Positions 9,723-21,506 of a DNA stretch of 64,000 bases are shown one piece after another (the first letter of the stretch is position 1; each line of letters begins with the position of its first letter). The stretch lies in NCBI GenBank assembly GCA_033439765.1, contig JAULSN010000004.1, positions 4,474,001 to 4,538,000 on the forward strand, written 5' to 3'. This DNA is from Lasiosphaeria ovina. Lineage: Eukaryota > Ascomycota > Sordariomycetes > Sordariales > Lasiosphaeriaceae. A program made the position numbers and the translations under genes. The notes under the pieces were generated by a model. It was not told the origin of the DNA. It ran no database searches and saw nothing but the letters and a program-made list of their open reading frames with translations.

Positions 9723-12170
9723 TCACCACTGGGACGACGGTCCCATCCCAAATCCCGCAAACGCAGACGTCATGGACTGGTCTCCGCTCGTGTTGGAGGT
9801 GCCAAACATGTCCCAGTCCAGTGCCGTCGTGTCGAGATATCCCCCAAATAGTTGGTCGAGATCCGGGCCACCAATGGGCGGGCCTAGACCCAAGCTCGCC
9901 GGTGTGAAGGGCCCAGGCGGTGTCGGTTCAGTCTTGAGGTCGTCGATCGGCAAGGATGCTTGCAGCTTATCGACGTAGAAGGGAGTGTTTGGTATTTCCC
10001 CTGTCCGGCACAGGAGAATCTCTTCCCTCTTCCTCCACGCCTTGAGGATATACTGCGCGATTATCAAGTAGACCTTATTGGAGGTGTCGAACAGCTCAGG
10101 GTGGAAGCTGTAGACGACTTCGGCCATCTCCCATGCCCGGTCGACAATCTCGCCTTCGGTCCGGTGGCAGAGTTGGCCCGCCATGTACATGAAGATATCC
10201 AGCTGGAAGAGGAGCAGCGAAAACCAGATGAAGCCCCTGTCTTTCATCGACATGTAGTTGTGCGCGTTGTGCTCCAACGTTCTGACGGCGATCTTGAAGG
10301 CGCCGTCCTGTGCAGACGGGAGGGGCTCCGATCCCCACCCCGCCAGCGGCTTCAGCGGCTTCACGAGCTCCATTACCTTGTTGATGATGTGCATTCGCAT
10401 CTCGACGGCCATTTCATGCACCGGCCCTGCCTTTGCGTCGGAATATCTGTCGAGCATGTCCAAGAGTTCCTTGGCGAGATTCTCCACAATTCGTCGATAT
10501 TCGGTTACTTGTTCGTCGCTTATGCCGCCGATGGCCCCGGAATCGGGCGCCATGACGATGGTTTCTAGGCCGGGGTTGTCGATGAGAAACCTTCCGAACC
10601 TGCAAGTGAGCAGACAGAAAATCATCTCGGTTGGACCATCCCGATCCGGGAAAGGCTCCGTTGCAGAGGGGTGGATGTCTGCGTCGTTGAGGTTTTTAGG
10701 CGACTTGGTGTCAAAGTCTCGGGGAAGCAGGGAGTGGCTGAGTCCGGAGAATAGGGCGTATTTAGAATCGACCATGATGATTTGCCACCAGACTCGCCTC
10801 CTCATCTCCGTGTCGAAGGGTCCCAAGCCCAGGGCCTCGCCATCACGGTGAAGACCCATCTTTTGGGCGATACGAATGACGACACCGTTCATGATCCATG
10901 CCGCGTGCCGGTTATAGCGGCCTTGGAGAGCGATCTGGGGTCGCAAGTTAGGACGGAAGTGTGGCGAGATGAAAGATAGTGGGGCTCTTACCATGTATAT
11001 CACGAGGGCCTGGAGAGTTGTGAAGTCGTGAGACTTTAGAAACCCCATTCGCGAGAGATTCTGCCGCACCGCTGACGAGAACCGCTGCAGGGCTTCCTCC
11101 CTGGAATAACCGACCAGATGCTGACACTCGTCTGGGGTCAATGACACGCACGCCATCAAGAAGATGGAGAAGAACAGAGTCTCGGTATTCCTTGGGATGG
11201 AATGGGAGCCGCTTGTCGTATTGGCAAGGAAAGGCTGCAGGGTGGGCACGTGGATGATCTTGGTCAGGGGGTTGACCCTGTCCAGATAGATCTGCCAGAG
11301 GCTGAAGACATGGGGGGGCTCGGGCCAGAGATTCTCGACGTTTTGCTGCGGAGACTCGCCGCCGAGCAGCAAGTCGGAGTTGTCGTCGGGCGTCATGGTG
11401 TCCGAGTTTATTTCATCATGGTCATCGGCATCGACGATCTGGCGCATTGCTCGGAGCTGCGGGACTCAGTGGTGAGCGAGGGCGCGGCAAGGCGCGGGAA
11501 GGGGACCACCCGAGCGCACTGGAAAATCACGAACCTCATCGTAGACGGTGCCCAGCAAGAAGTTGTCCATAAAACGGACGCCACCGCCGTCCTCTTTTAC
11601 GAGTTTGCCAGGTGGCTGCCATTTCGGCTGCGTCTCCTCGTAAAAGGAGGGGGCTTGCGAAGGCGGACGAGAGACGGCTGGCTCTGGGCTCTCGGGTTTC
11701 TCGCTTGCGTACTCTTTGAGAAGCTCCTCGCAACGGGCCAGTCGCTCTTGGAGGTCCTGGTTTGGTCGCCGTCGCTTCCGAGCGGGAGCGGGAGTGCTGG
11801 GCGTGCACTTGACGCCGGCCTGTTGGGGGTGGTCAGCTCTGGTCCAGCACAGCACTGTAAGAGGGGAAGGGGGGGGGGCGATAAAGGGGAACCCCAAGCC
11901 GGGACTTTTTCTCACTTTGGTGCAGTTGGAGCAAGGAAAAGTCCTGTCGCATTTGATTTTGCGGTGCTGGCAAAGAACACAAGCCAAGATGCGTATGGGC
12001 TTGTGAGATGTGTTGCTGTGAGATGTGTTGCTGTGAGATGTGTTGCTGTGAGAAGTGTTGGTGTTGGTGGATGTTGTAGGGGGCTGCGGCAGCTGGGAGG
12101 CGGCCGAGCTGGGCGCGGGCGAGGTTGGCGACACCGGACCGCCTGGCGAGGTCGACGATGTGTCCATCAT
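9723..12170 (-). CDS. Zn2Cys6 fungal transcription factor, four exons
   Basis: Predicted exons are complement(11916..12170), (11535..11819), (10992..11456) and (9723..10934), giving 738 residues. The zinc cluster begins CVLCQHRKIKCDR and is completed across intron 1, with spacing CX2CX6CX5CX2CX6C (residues about 64-91). A basic linker and a short coiled coil (LQERLARCEELLKEYA) follow. The middle homology (fungal_trans) region starts near WQIYLDRVNPLTKIIHVPTL and includes RRVWWQIIMVDSKYALFSG. Exon 2 to 3 joins ..TVYDE with LRAMRQIVD, the usual form just before that domain; exon 3 to 4 joins ..LVIYM with IALQGRYNRHAAW. The N-terminus carries an SNTSH repeat encoded by a 15-bp minisatellite. It would act in the nucleus as a DNA-binding regulator. 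Its target is unknown; the adjacent MFS transporter is a candidate. The start could be either of two adjacent ATGs. Confidence 0.85.
12002..12061. repeat. 15-bp coding minisatellite, about 4 copies
   Basis: The unit TGTGAGATGTGTTGC is repeated three times perfectly, followed by one diverged copy. On the minus strand it encodes SNTSH repeats just ahead of the zinc cluster of the Zn2Cys6 factor. The unit is a multiple of three, so copy-number changes keep the frame. Confidence 0.92.
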
Positions 12171-15100
12171 GGGCAGCTGTCGCTCAGCAGCACAGCATAC
12201 CTCTCAAGGCAGTGGAGTATAGACTCGGGCGCCCCTTCACAATCGCCACCAGAGAGCCGAGATGACGCCGGGAGGACCAGTTCAAGCAGCTGCGTGTGTG
12301 TGTTATCGCGGCGGCGGCGCGCCCATCGACAAAGCTGGGCGGGCTGTACTAGAATGGTCGCAAAGGGCAATACGACATGTGGGCCCCTCGATTTTTTATG
12401 TCTTTGGTGGGGGGTGGAACAAGCTTATGAAGACGGCCGCTTTTGGTCTATTTGTTCCGCCGAAACTAAGGCGGAACAAGGGCGACCCAAGAGAGGTAAC
12501 AAGACCCAAAGAAGGTACCTTCACTAGGTACCGGGGTAATTGACGGCAGATGGCGAACGACGGGAAGGGAAGTCGAGGTTCCAATGAGCGGCGGGGCTCG
12601 AGTCAGTGTTCCAGTCGTCCAGGCGTACCTTCCAGGTTCCCAATGGAAGTTCCCAACGCTGGATGCGCCCGGCCGAATAAGCTTCCAATCAGGTACCTCA
12701 CTGGATCTAATACACTGGGCTGTCTGTGGTGCCGGTGCTGCGAGAAGGGGTGGAGGAGTAAGGCGTCCGCATCGCAGGGCACCTAGGATCCCTGGAGACC
12801 AATCTTTTCCGGTTTGGGCAGAGCGAAAGCGAAAGCGAGGTCGACGTCCTGAGGTTTCACTTTCGAGATTTTATGTCGATTGGGCGTACGTATTCGTCGT
12901 GCCTTACCTTATCGTATTCGGGTTTAGAGGAGTTGAGAATATCTCCTTGGCCGTGTAAAAAGGACATAGGTAGGTAGCCCTAAGTCAGCCTTTTCCACTG
13001 AGCTGTGGTGGGGGTTGATGGGGTCTTTAATCGATTTCATGTGCATCGTGCGGGGCATCGACGATTGTTAATAATACATAACATAACCTGAAAACCCGTG
13101 AAACTCAGGTACTCCATACCGCACATTCGGAGACTAAAGCCTCCGATTTTTAGTTTTATGCATCCAGGACATTATCACTTGGAGGTTGTCCCAACCTGCC
13201 CTGGGCTGGGATGCCGAGTTGGGCATTTTTTTTTCTTTCATTTTTATTTACAAAACACCGATTTTAATTGGTTAGGTGGGCATTACGTACGCGCGCAACA
13301 CTGGCGTCGAGCCAGAGGAGGTACGTAAGCTGCCGAAATCAGTCGGTGCCCTGGGCGAGCCTGGGTTGCGGTTCGACCTGAAGCCTGCCCAGCCTCAATG
13401 ACATGACAGGGCCAAAAACGACAACCGAAGCTGCACCGGGGTGATTGGGCAAAAGCTCTGTGCGACTGAGCTCTTGGCATACAAGTAAGTGCTTACTTTG
13501 GTATGGCACACCATCTCGTTGTTTCAACCGACTTGCTCGACAACAAAGGTGCTTGGATTCTTTCCGAGTCTGCTGAGATGCACTGCACTATTCTGTATCG
13601 GGTTGCGACGATAAAGACACACTTACTGGGCTTATGTCCAGGTATCGGGAGTGGCGCTTGCCGAGATGCCTTCCTCACACCACCAACCAACACATAGTGC
13701 CCTCGCATCCCCCAATGCCACACATAAGCAACTTGCCGAATATAAGCGCTATAATAAGCTCGATGGATGTGCAGCTCGTCGGGAGCTTGCTTTGGACGTT
13801 GAGTTGGTTGCGTGCCTCTGGGACAAACATAGCTGCTCGGTTTACTTACCTAACGTAACGATCTGATAAACTGGGTATTTATGTATTGTATTGTACATAC
13901 ATCATATATACAGACAAGTGCACGCAGGTGCCAAAGGAAGATATTCTTGGCTGTGCGGATATTGAAAGTACCCAGACAGGGTCGCCGCTGACTCACCAGT
14001 CACAAGCATTGAAGCTGCAGGACGAGCACCACTGTCCTGTCCCGTCTGTGGGTCCGAGCAAAACTTGCTCTGTGGATGGGATATCCATCCTCTTGTTGGA
14101 CTTGCAGCGACTGCGCCTACTCCCGCACCAGGGGTCGAGAACATCCATGGGAGAACGCCCCGGCATCGATACACGCGTCCGTTTCAACAAGAGCTGAAAT
14201 GAAAGCGGCATATGATCGTTGCAGGAAATGATTGCTACGGCGTGAAATGCCAGCAGCCAGACCATTAATGAGAGCTCTATCTTCATCCGTACAGGCCTTC
14301 CAATCAGTTTCGTCCGGGGGCGTCCGAGTTGAGGCTGTGAAGGGGACGCCCATTGTCATCCAGGTCAGATTGCGGGACACCAACCTCACAACTGAGTTTG
14401 GACGAGCATGGCAGCGGATAATGGATGTATGACGACAGTATCCGCACCCAGGCACATCACCCAAATGCGGGCCGTGCAGAGCCTGCTGAAGCCCCCCCAA
14501 GGGATATCCCAAATTCCGAACCCGGGCGGGCCTTTGAACGGGGTTAAGAGCCCCCTTTACACTAACCTCGGCCGAGCCCGGGGATATCAGTTTGCGGAGT
14601 TCTTGCGGAGTTGCGCCGGGCGGGCATCCGTCCAGAAACCACCCCGCTTCTCGGCGGGCGGCAACCAATTCGAGCAACAGAAGTATGGATGCGGCACGCC
14701 GAGCAAGCGGAGATTATTACTAGGTACTGAATAGTGTACTAGATATATTGCCCCTTGCGGCTTTGACGTGCCTTTACGAGATACCATTCAGGTTGCCTTA
14801 GTACTGAATAGCCAAGGTACCTAGGTAATACACTAGACCGTAAATGTGTAAATTCGCGAATTCGAGAGAGAAAATCCAACAAGAGCAGAGAACCTTCTCG
14901 AAACCCAAGACTCAGGTAAGGTACGTACGTAGACTGATCCTTCCATCCAGGATCGGTCCTAAGACCCGTATTGGGGAAGTTGAGCAAGTGCGCCGCTCAA
15001 GCTGATGCTGAAGCTGTCTTGTTGTGGCACATTCGCCGAGCAAAATGACGAGAGTCTGGAATTGGATCACCATCACAGGCATCAGGCATCAACTAGGCTA

Positions 15101-16781
15101 CGAATCATCATGACGGCCGATGAGAACCGGTGAGTCGGTAGGTATTTTCCCAACCTACCGCAACAAGGCTCTGAAAGGAAGTGAAACGTGTCCCCCACAA
15201 CTTTTGCCTGCTGTGACTCCTCCCCCACAAGGAGCATACTCGGGGACATTCGCCCTGGTGTTTTGGTGTGCGCAAAAAAAGAGGCGTCAAGATTTCGTTC
15301 CGCCCGATTGGTGAATCCGAGCGAAACGAGCAAAACGACGCCCGCGGCTTGCAGCCAAGGAGGAGCACAGGGCCGGTTGACATTGACTCACCACCGAGTG
15401 CATCCTTGGCTTGTCACGCGACAAGGCAATCACAGCCCGTGGTAACACAGCATTGTTGAGAATCTCGTTCATTGTGCCAACCGCAGGAGGGTTGCTGGGA
15501 ATTCGCTCGTTTGGGACAACAATCTTTTTTCTTTATCAGGCTATGTTGGGTGTGTGCTTCGAGGCGCTAGAATGACGACTGAAGAGATGCTGCCTGGCTC
15601 GCGAACGAAGCAAGGAAGGCAACACGCGTCAACGGCTTGGGGTAATTGGACACGCGTAACCTAAGTGGGCCATCTGATAACGTGTCGGGCCCGGCAGCCT
15701 GAGCGCCGATATATTGAACGGTTTGGCTCCCAGGCTTCTGCAGTCTGCACTGCCACAATGTGACGAGTAACCGCCGGGAGAGAAAGAAATGAAGGTTACA
15801 ACAACAAGAGATGTCGTCGACGTACCAGAAAACGTGAAACGGCTATGTAGAATAGAAGCTTTTGATTGCCCGCGCATTCCTCCCCGCGAAGCTCCACGTG
15901 TCTAACCAACCTAGGTAGCAGGTAAGATATTCGTACGTTCGGTACAGGATATTTCAGTCCACACCCTACCTTCGACAAGGTCTACTAGTGTACCAGACAG
16001 ACAGAGAGCGATTGCAAGGAAATAAGTGCGAGCCGACCAATATCTCCAGTCGCACGAATCGAGCACCATTTGGCCTGACCCATTGTCATGAATAAACTGC
16101 CTGTATGGACTTGAGGCAGTCTTGCTAGTGTATCCTACTTCGTACATGCAGGTCAGATGGTCAGATCCTCCGTGGCTGAGAGAATAGAAGCTTTGGAATC
16201 ACATTGCCATCTGATGGTAATAAGGATAAGGATACTTATCAGATAGAAATCATCATTCCTTAGTGTTTGCTTCGAAGGGGGTAACGAATTCGGAAAATGC
16301 ATGCCTTCTTTATGAGTGCAGGTTCACCGCAAGCCATGATGTTTGTTGCCTTCTAGGTGTTTGGTGCCGAAAAGGCGCCAAGGCACTTGAATCGGGCAGC
16401 GGGGACGGATGGCCGTTACTAGGCGCATCGTCCTGCCTTCGCATTGACTCCCCGATCAATCGGCCGTCGGTAAGAAGGTCTCAAGCTCCGCCTTTTTTAT
16501 GGGACGACGGCGTTTCTAAGTCCGGAGCTCCGACCCGTGATCGGAGGCTTTACGCCGACAGGTGAGGAAGGCGGTGGGCGATTTTCTGACCAAATGTCGC
16601 ACGGTCGCCAATGACAGCTCAATGGGGAACCCCACAACCTCCCCCACAGAATTTTCTGCCAGAGGCCAGTCCCGTAAACGGCATTTGCAATTGAATCTGG
16701 GTCGCGGTGTCACTGACTGGTTTCGTGTTCCTCTTCTGCAATTGGCATATTTGCGATGGTCACTTCTGATCCAAGACCATC
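12171..16781. other. 4.6-kb region with no supported gene
   Basis: The region lies between the divergent starts of the Zn2Cys6 factor (-) and homoaconitase (+). Composition is lower in GC than the coding blocks, with many GGTACC/TACCT-type short motifs and stop codons in all frames. The longest open frame (14117-14677, minus) is 186 codons and shows no recognisable domain. I see no long repeat or transposase relic. The ends should carry the two promoters; the rest is unexplained. Confidence 0.45.
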
Positions 16782-19216
16782 ATGCTGCTTCCCGTGGTAT
16801 GTCACTGACGGGCGCGAACCCCCTCCTTCCCCCCGGCATTCAGCCACGGCTCAGCTAATTAACGATAACCGGTTCACAGAGAAGAAGCTTGGCACTGGCC
16901 ACTGGCAGGGCATATCGCCAGGCACTGCTCGTTTCGAGAAGCTCGACGGCGTTGAGGACCCCGGCCCAGCGATTGCGCGTCGCCTCGTATAGCACGACTC
17001 CCAGTTACCGCCAAGATGCCTTCCATACCCAGCTGGAAGGTGCGCCCTTCGCCGCGGCATTGCCCAAGGCTACGCAGGCACCGCAGACCCTGACCGAGAA
17101 GATCGTCCAGAGGTACTCAGTCGGCCTTGCGCCGGGGAAGAAGGTCAAGGCTGGCGACTATGTCACGCTGTCGCCCCATCACTGCATGACCCACGACAAC
17201 TCGTGGCCCGTGGCCATGAAGTTTATGTCCATTGGGGCCTCTAAGATCCACGACAACAAGCAGGTTGTCATGACCCTTGACCACGACGTCCAGAACAAGA
17301 GCGAACCCAACTTGAAGAAATACAAGCAGATTGAGGAGTTTGCGCGCCAGCATGGCGTCGACTTCTACCCAGCCGGCCGCGGCATCGGCCATCAGATCAT
17401 GGTCGAGGAGGGATACGCCTGGCCCGGCACCGTCACTGTCGCCTCGGACTCGCACAGCAACATGTACGGCGGCGTGGGATGTCTCGGCACACCCATGGTG
17501 CGCACCGATGCAGCCAGCATTTGGGCCACTGGCCGGACATGGTGGCAGATCCCACCCATCGCCAAGGTGACCTTTACCGGCCTCCTGCCCTACGGCGTCA
17601 CCGGGAAGGATGTTATTGTCGCCCTCTGCGGCCTGTTTAACAATGACGATGTCTTGAACCACGCCATTGAATTCACAGGCTCCGAGCAGACCATGCGCAC
17701 AATCTCCGTCGACGACCGTCTGGCAATTGCCAACATGACAACCGAGTGGGGAGCTCTCAGTGGGCTGTTCCCCATTGATTCCATCCTTCAGTCGTGGCTC
17801 AGGGCGAAAGCCACAGTTTCGTCTTTCATGGGTCCCGAAATTGGCTCGCGCGGCCATTTCACTCACGGAAAGATCGACGAACTCATCCAGAACCAGCTCC
17901 AGGCCGACCCCGGAGCCACTTATGCCAAGTCTCTGTATCTAAACTTGTCAACCTTGTCCCCGTTTGTGGCAGGGCCCAACTCTGTGAAGATTGCCACGCC
18001 GCTCAAGGATCTCGAGGCCCAGGACATCAAGCTTAATAAGGCATATCTCGTTTCGTGCACAAACTCGCGCGCGTCTGACATCGCGGCCGCTGCAAGAGTC
18101 TTTACCGATGCCGCCAACGGCGGTACCATCCCCAAGGTTGCAGATGGTGTCAAGTTTTACATTGCGGCCGCTTCGATTGTTGAACAGCATGCGGCCGAGG
18201 AGGCTGGTGATTGGCAGGTGCTCCTTGATGCCGGGGCTGAACCGCTCCCATCTGGATGCGGCCCCTGCATCGGCCTCGGCACCGGATTGCTCGAACCAGG
18301 AGAGGTCGGAATTAGCGCAAGCAACCGCAACTTCAAGGGGCGGATGGGCTCGACTGAAGCGAAAGCCTACCTTGCTAGTCCCGAGGTGGTGGCGGCGAGC
18401 GCGCTGCAGGGCAAGATCGCAGGGCCCGGCTGGTACGAGAAGCCCGAGGGCGTCGAGAAGGTCATTATCGGCGAGGGCAATGGAGACCACGTGCAAGACA
18501 AGGCGCTCAGTATCGAAGAGGCTCTCGACAAGCTTATCGCCGAGGCTGACAGCATGATCGCCGCTGCGGAGAAGCAATTTGAAGGGGCGAGCCCAGCTGT
18601 CGAGGAAAGCACGGAGACGGATGCTGAAGAGACTCTGACAGACATCCTGCCCGGGTTTCCAGAAAATGTGGAGGGCGAGATCGTCTTCTGCGACGCGGAC
18701 AATATTAACACGGACGGCATATACCCTGGCAAGTACACATACCAAGACAACGTGTCGGTCGACAAGATGGCCGAGGTCTGCATGGAGAACTACGACAAGT
18801 CGTTTGGGGCGGTCGCGCGCGCCGGCGACATCCTCGTGTCGGGCTTCAACTTTGGCTGCGGAAGCTCGCGCGAGCAGGCCGCTACTGCCATCCTGGCCAA
18901 GAAGATCCCGCTCGTCGTGGCCGGCAGCTTCGGCAACATCTTCAGCCGCAACAGCATCAACAACGCCCTCATGGGCGTCGAGGTCCCGCGCCTCGTGCAG
19001 CGCCTCCGAGAGACGTTTGGCGCCGACAAGACCCCGACCCGGCGCACCGGCTGGAAGTTTGTCTGGGACGTCCGCCGCAGCAAAGTCACCGTCACCGAGG
19101 GCGAGGGCGGCAAGACGTGGAGTCAGAAGGTCGGCGAGCTGCCGCCCAACGTGCAGGAGATCATTGCCCGCGGTGGCTTAGAGAAGTGGGTCAAGCACCA
19201 AATCTCCCTGAGCTAG
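16782..19216 (+). CDS. LYS4: homoaconitase (homoaconitate hydratase), mitochondrial, lysine biosynthesis
   Basis: Predicted exons are 16782..16796 and 16880..19216, giving 783 residues. The long frame has no ATG at its 5' end. A 15-nt first exon (ATG at 16782, donor GTATGT at 16797, acceptor CACAG at 16879) supplies one and yields [19 protein letters not shown], a basic serine/arginine-rich mitochondrial presequence ending near RVASYSTT. The enzyme interconverts homocitrate/cis-homoaconitate and homoisocitrate in the fungal alpha-aminoadipate route to lysine. The [4Fe-4S] ligands are visible as Cys398 in VSCTNSR and Cys465/Cys468 in GCGPCIG. The blocks [17 protein letters not shown] and [15 protein letters not shown] mark homoaconitase rather than TCA aconitase. 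The swivel domain with [10 protein letters not shown] is complete, and the length fits the family (about 770). An acidic low-complexity linker (about residues 575-600) separates the domains. The gene converges on the tRNA-modification gene. Confidence 0.93.
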
Positions 19217-19434
19217 GTATACCTGCCAACCTACCGGTAGGCTGCCTGTTTTTACGAGAGGGACTCTGATGTCGTTGTCTGTGTCATCCTGTGCCATGTA
19301 TCCATGTATATAGTGTTACGCCCCTTTACTTGATTTTCTCGGTGATACCACGCATTCCAAACATTTTGGCGCAAGACACTTAAAAACAGAGATTTGGTTA
19401 CGAATCCCCGCTGGATAGTAGAGAAAAAGTCTTA

Positions 19435-21109
19435 TTATAATGGATTATCTTGTTTTTGTATGTGGTTGTGAGATTCTTCTAGCACCTGAAAGTCTGCTTC
19501 CAGTGTCTGGGGGTCTGTTTTGAGTGCCTGGGAGCTTGCTTCCTCAGCCATCACATCTAGTTGAGGCTGATCGACGACTACCAGCGCCGTCCTTTTTGCA
19601 TATCGTACAGCCGCGCGATGCCGGTTGCTTTGCACGTGAGTTTGCCACAGCTCCTCTGTGAGGACTACCTTGTTACACAAGTCACAAACTCTGCGGCACG
19701 GCGTGACCTGGTGTTTGCTTCTTTCCACCTTTGACGTGAGAACTGCCCGAGCAGTCTCGGACAAGGTGGTCGGCAGGGGCATCGGCTCGCCGGCGAGGAG
19801 CTGCCCCGTCAGCTCCACGCCCTTTGCCAGCACCTCTTCGCCCCATGACTTGATGTCTGAGCTGTCGAGGAGGTAGAACCTATCGAGGGCTTTCTCTTCC
19901 TGCAGCGAGGTAAGAGTCTTCATCGTAACCCACCGAACTTGGTACTTGGCGTACCGGCGGGTCGCCGTCTTGGTGTCCACGATCCCGGCCTCCATGAGAC
20001 TGGACAGGTCAGCGGCCGCCGTTTCGCCGGCCTTGAGGGCGCAGAGATATGGCTCGAACTGCCGGAAGCCGATGGACTGCCAGATGCCCTTGGTGCGGTC
20101 AATAGTCTTCCCGTATGCGAGCCTCGCTTCGAGGTAGTCGTACATTTCGGCAGTCTCGGCAATGAGGCCGTTCTCGACCATTCTATCCACGCGGCTGTCG
20201 AGCCGGGGGTTCAGTGACTCGGGATTGGCGTATAACCAGAGCAATAGGGCATTCCAGGGACTCGGGGTCGGCGCCGCAGGGTCGGAATGTGCCCACTTGG
20301 ACACTTTCAGGCTCTGATTCTCGGCATAGATCTCGGATGCGCGCCTCCCGGTAGTCAGGAAAATCTGGAGCGAATTCCGGATCTTACGAACGTCGTTCGG
20401 ATGCCACTTGTCGGCCATGGCGGGATCTACCTCGCGCAGCTTCTTCAGCATGGCATCGGCCGAATCCGAGAGAATCGGAAATTTAGCCGCGATTTCGGTT
20501 TGCGTCAGCACGTCGCCGTCGGTGTCAGGCTGCCTCTCGACGACCTGGTTCTCAAACAGTAGCCCGTCAAGATAGTATGAAGACCCGCCCACGAGTATGG
20601 GCAGTTTGCCCCTAGACCGTATCTCAGATATTATGCGCGTGGCCTCCCTCTTGTACTCTATGACGGTCCACGGCTCCTCCTCGAGTGGGATGTTACCGAG
20701 AAGATAGTGGGGGACGCCACGCTGCTCCTTGGCCGTGATCTTGTTGGTGATGATGGGTAGGCCCTGGTACATTTGCATCGCGTCGGCATTGATGACCTCG
20801 CCGTTGAATCGGACGGCCAGTTCCACGGCGAGCTAGGAAGTCAGTCGGTCAGTCCCGTCATTGGCGGCGGCGGCGGTAGTAGTGCGATCGGGTATGGGAT
20901 GACCCGGGTGTGCGCAACCAAATACTTACATCGGACTTGCCCGTGCCCGTGCATCCGTAAATGACAACCAGAGGATCCATGACGGGCCGGCGACTGTGGC
21001 GGGCGGAGAGCGAGAAGCGGCGAATGTTGGCGAAGAAGTGCCTCATTGGCGTTTGCTCGAGCAGCGCCGAGACTATTGCGGCGCATCGTCGCGCAACCTT
21101 AATTTCCAC
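19435..21109 (-). CDS. MOD5: tRNA dimethylallyltransferase (isopentenyltransferase), MOD5/TRIT1 type
   Basis: Exons are complement(20930..21109) and complement(19435..20832), giving 525 residues; the intron has donor GTAAGT and acceptor TTCCTAG. The enzyme transfers dimethylallyl from DMAPP to N6 of A37 in tRNAs that read UNN codons. The P-loop GCTGTGKSD lies at residues 52-60 and is joined across the intron to LAVELAVRFNGEVINADAMQMY, the substrate-binding block; VGGSSYYLDGLLF follows. A C2H2-type zinc finger at about 444-467 (CDLC..H..NRH) is the eukaryotic C-terminal tRNA-binding extension. Three in-frame starts exist: residue 1, Met22 (21046) opening a basic amphipathic MRHFFANIRRFSL stretch, and Met44 just before the catalytic core. 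This is the arrangement expected for dual mitochondrial and cytosolic/nuclear targeting, as known for yeast Mod5. It shares a 397-bp divergent promoter with the Sec61 alpha gene. Confidence 0.92.
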
Positions 21110-21506
21110 GAAATATTTTTTTACCTAGCCGGGTCGGTTCGAGATGGAACGATCGAGTCAGACGCTTGATGTTAAATCGTCGACCTAAAAACCCCACCCA
21201 CAAGAAAATTGGAGAACCCTGTCATCGCAAGCTCAACGCTCGGCTGCCGTGCGGAGCAGTTTCACACCAGCCGCAACCGGCTACCAAGTCACGTGCGGAC
21301 CCCATTGAAATTTGGACACATCACAGAATAACTTTAGAAGCCAGATCTCGAACAGTCGCCAGCTCCCCAGCCGCCTCCACTCACCCCTTTCCACAAAACA
21401 GCGCGCCGACAACCTCCCCCAGAGTCGTCGTCGCTGACTTCGATCCTTGCACTTCTCCTGGATGATTTAGCCCCTCGGTTTTTCTTTCTCTGCACAATTG
21501 CCCAAT
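21110..21506. promoter_or_regulatory. shared divergent promoter of the tRNA-modification and Sec61 alpha genes
   Basis: This 397-bp spacer separates the start codons of two housekeeping genes on opposite strands and must hold both promoters and 5' UTRs. It has no TATA box that I can see and contains a CT/CA-rich stretch just before the Sec61 start, as is common in fungal housekeeping promoters. Confidence 0.6.

Noticed and set aside
14117..14677. 186-codon minus-strand frame in the 12-17 kb gap
   Set aside because: No recognisable motif, overlapping frames on the same strand of similar length, and no splice pattern. Left as unexplained DNA.
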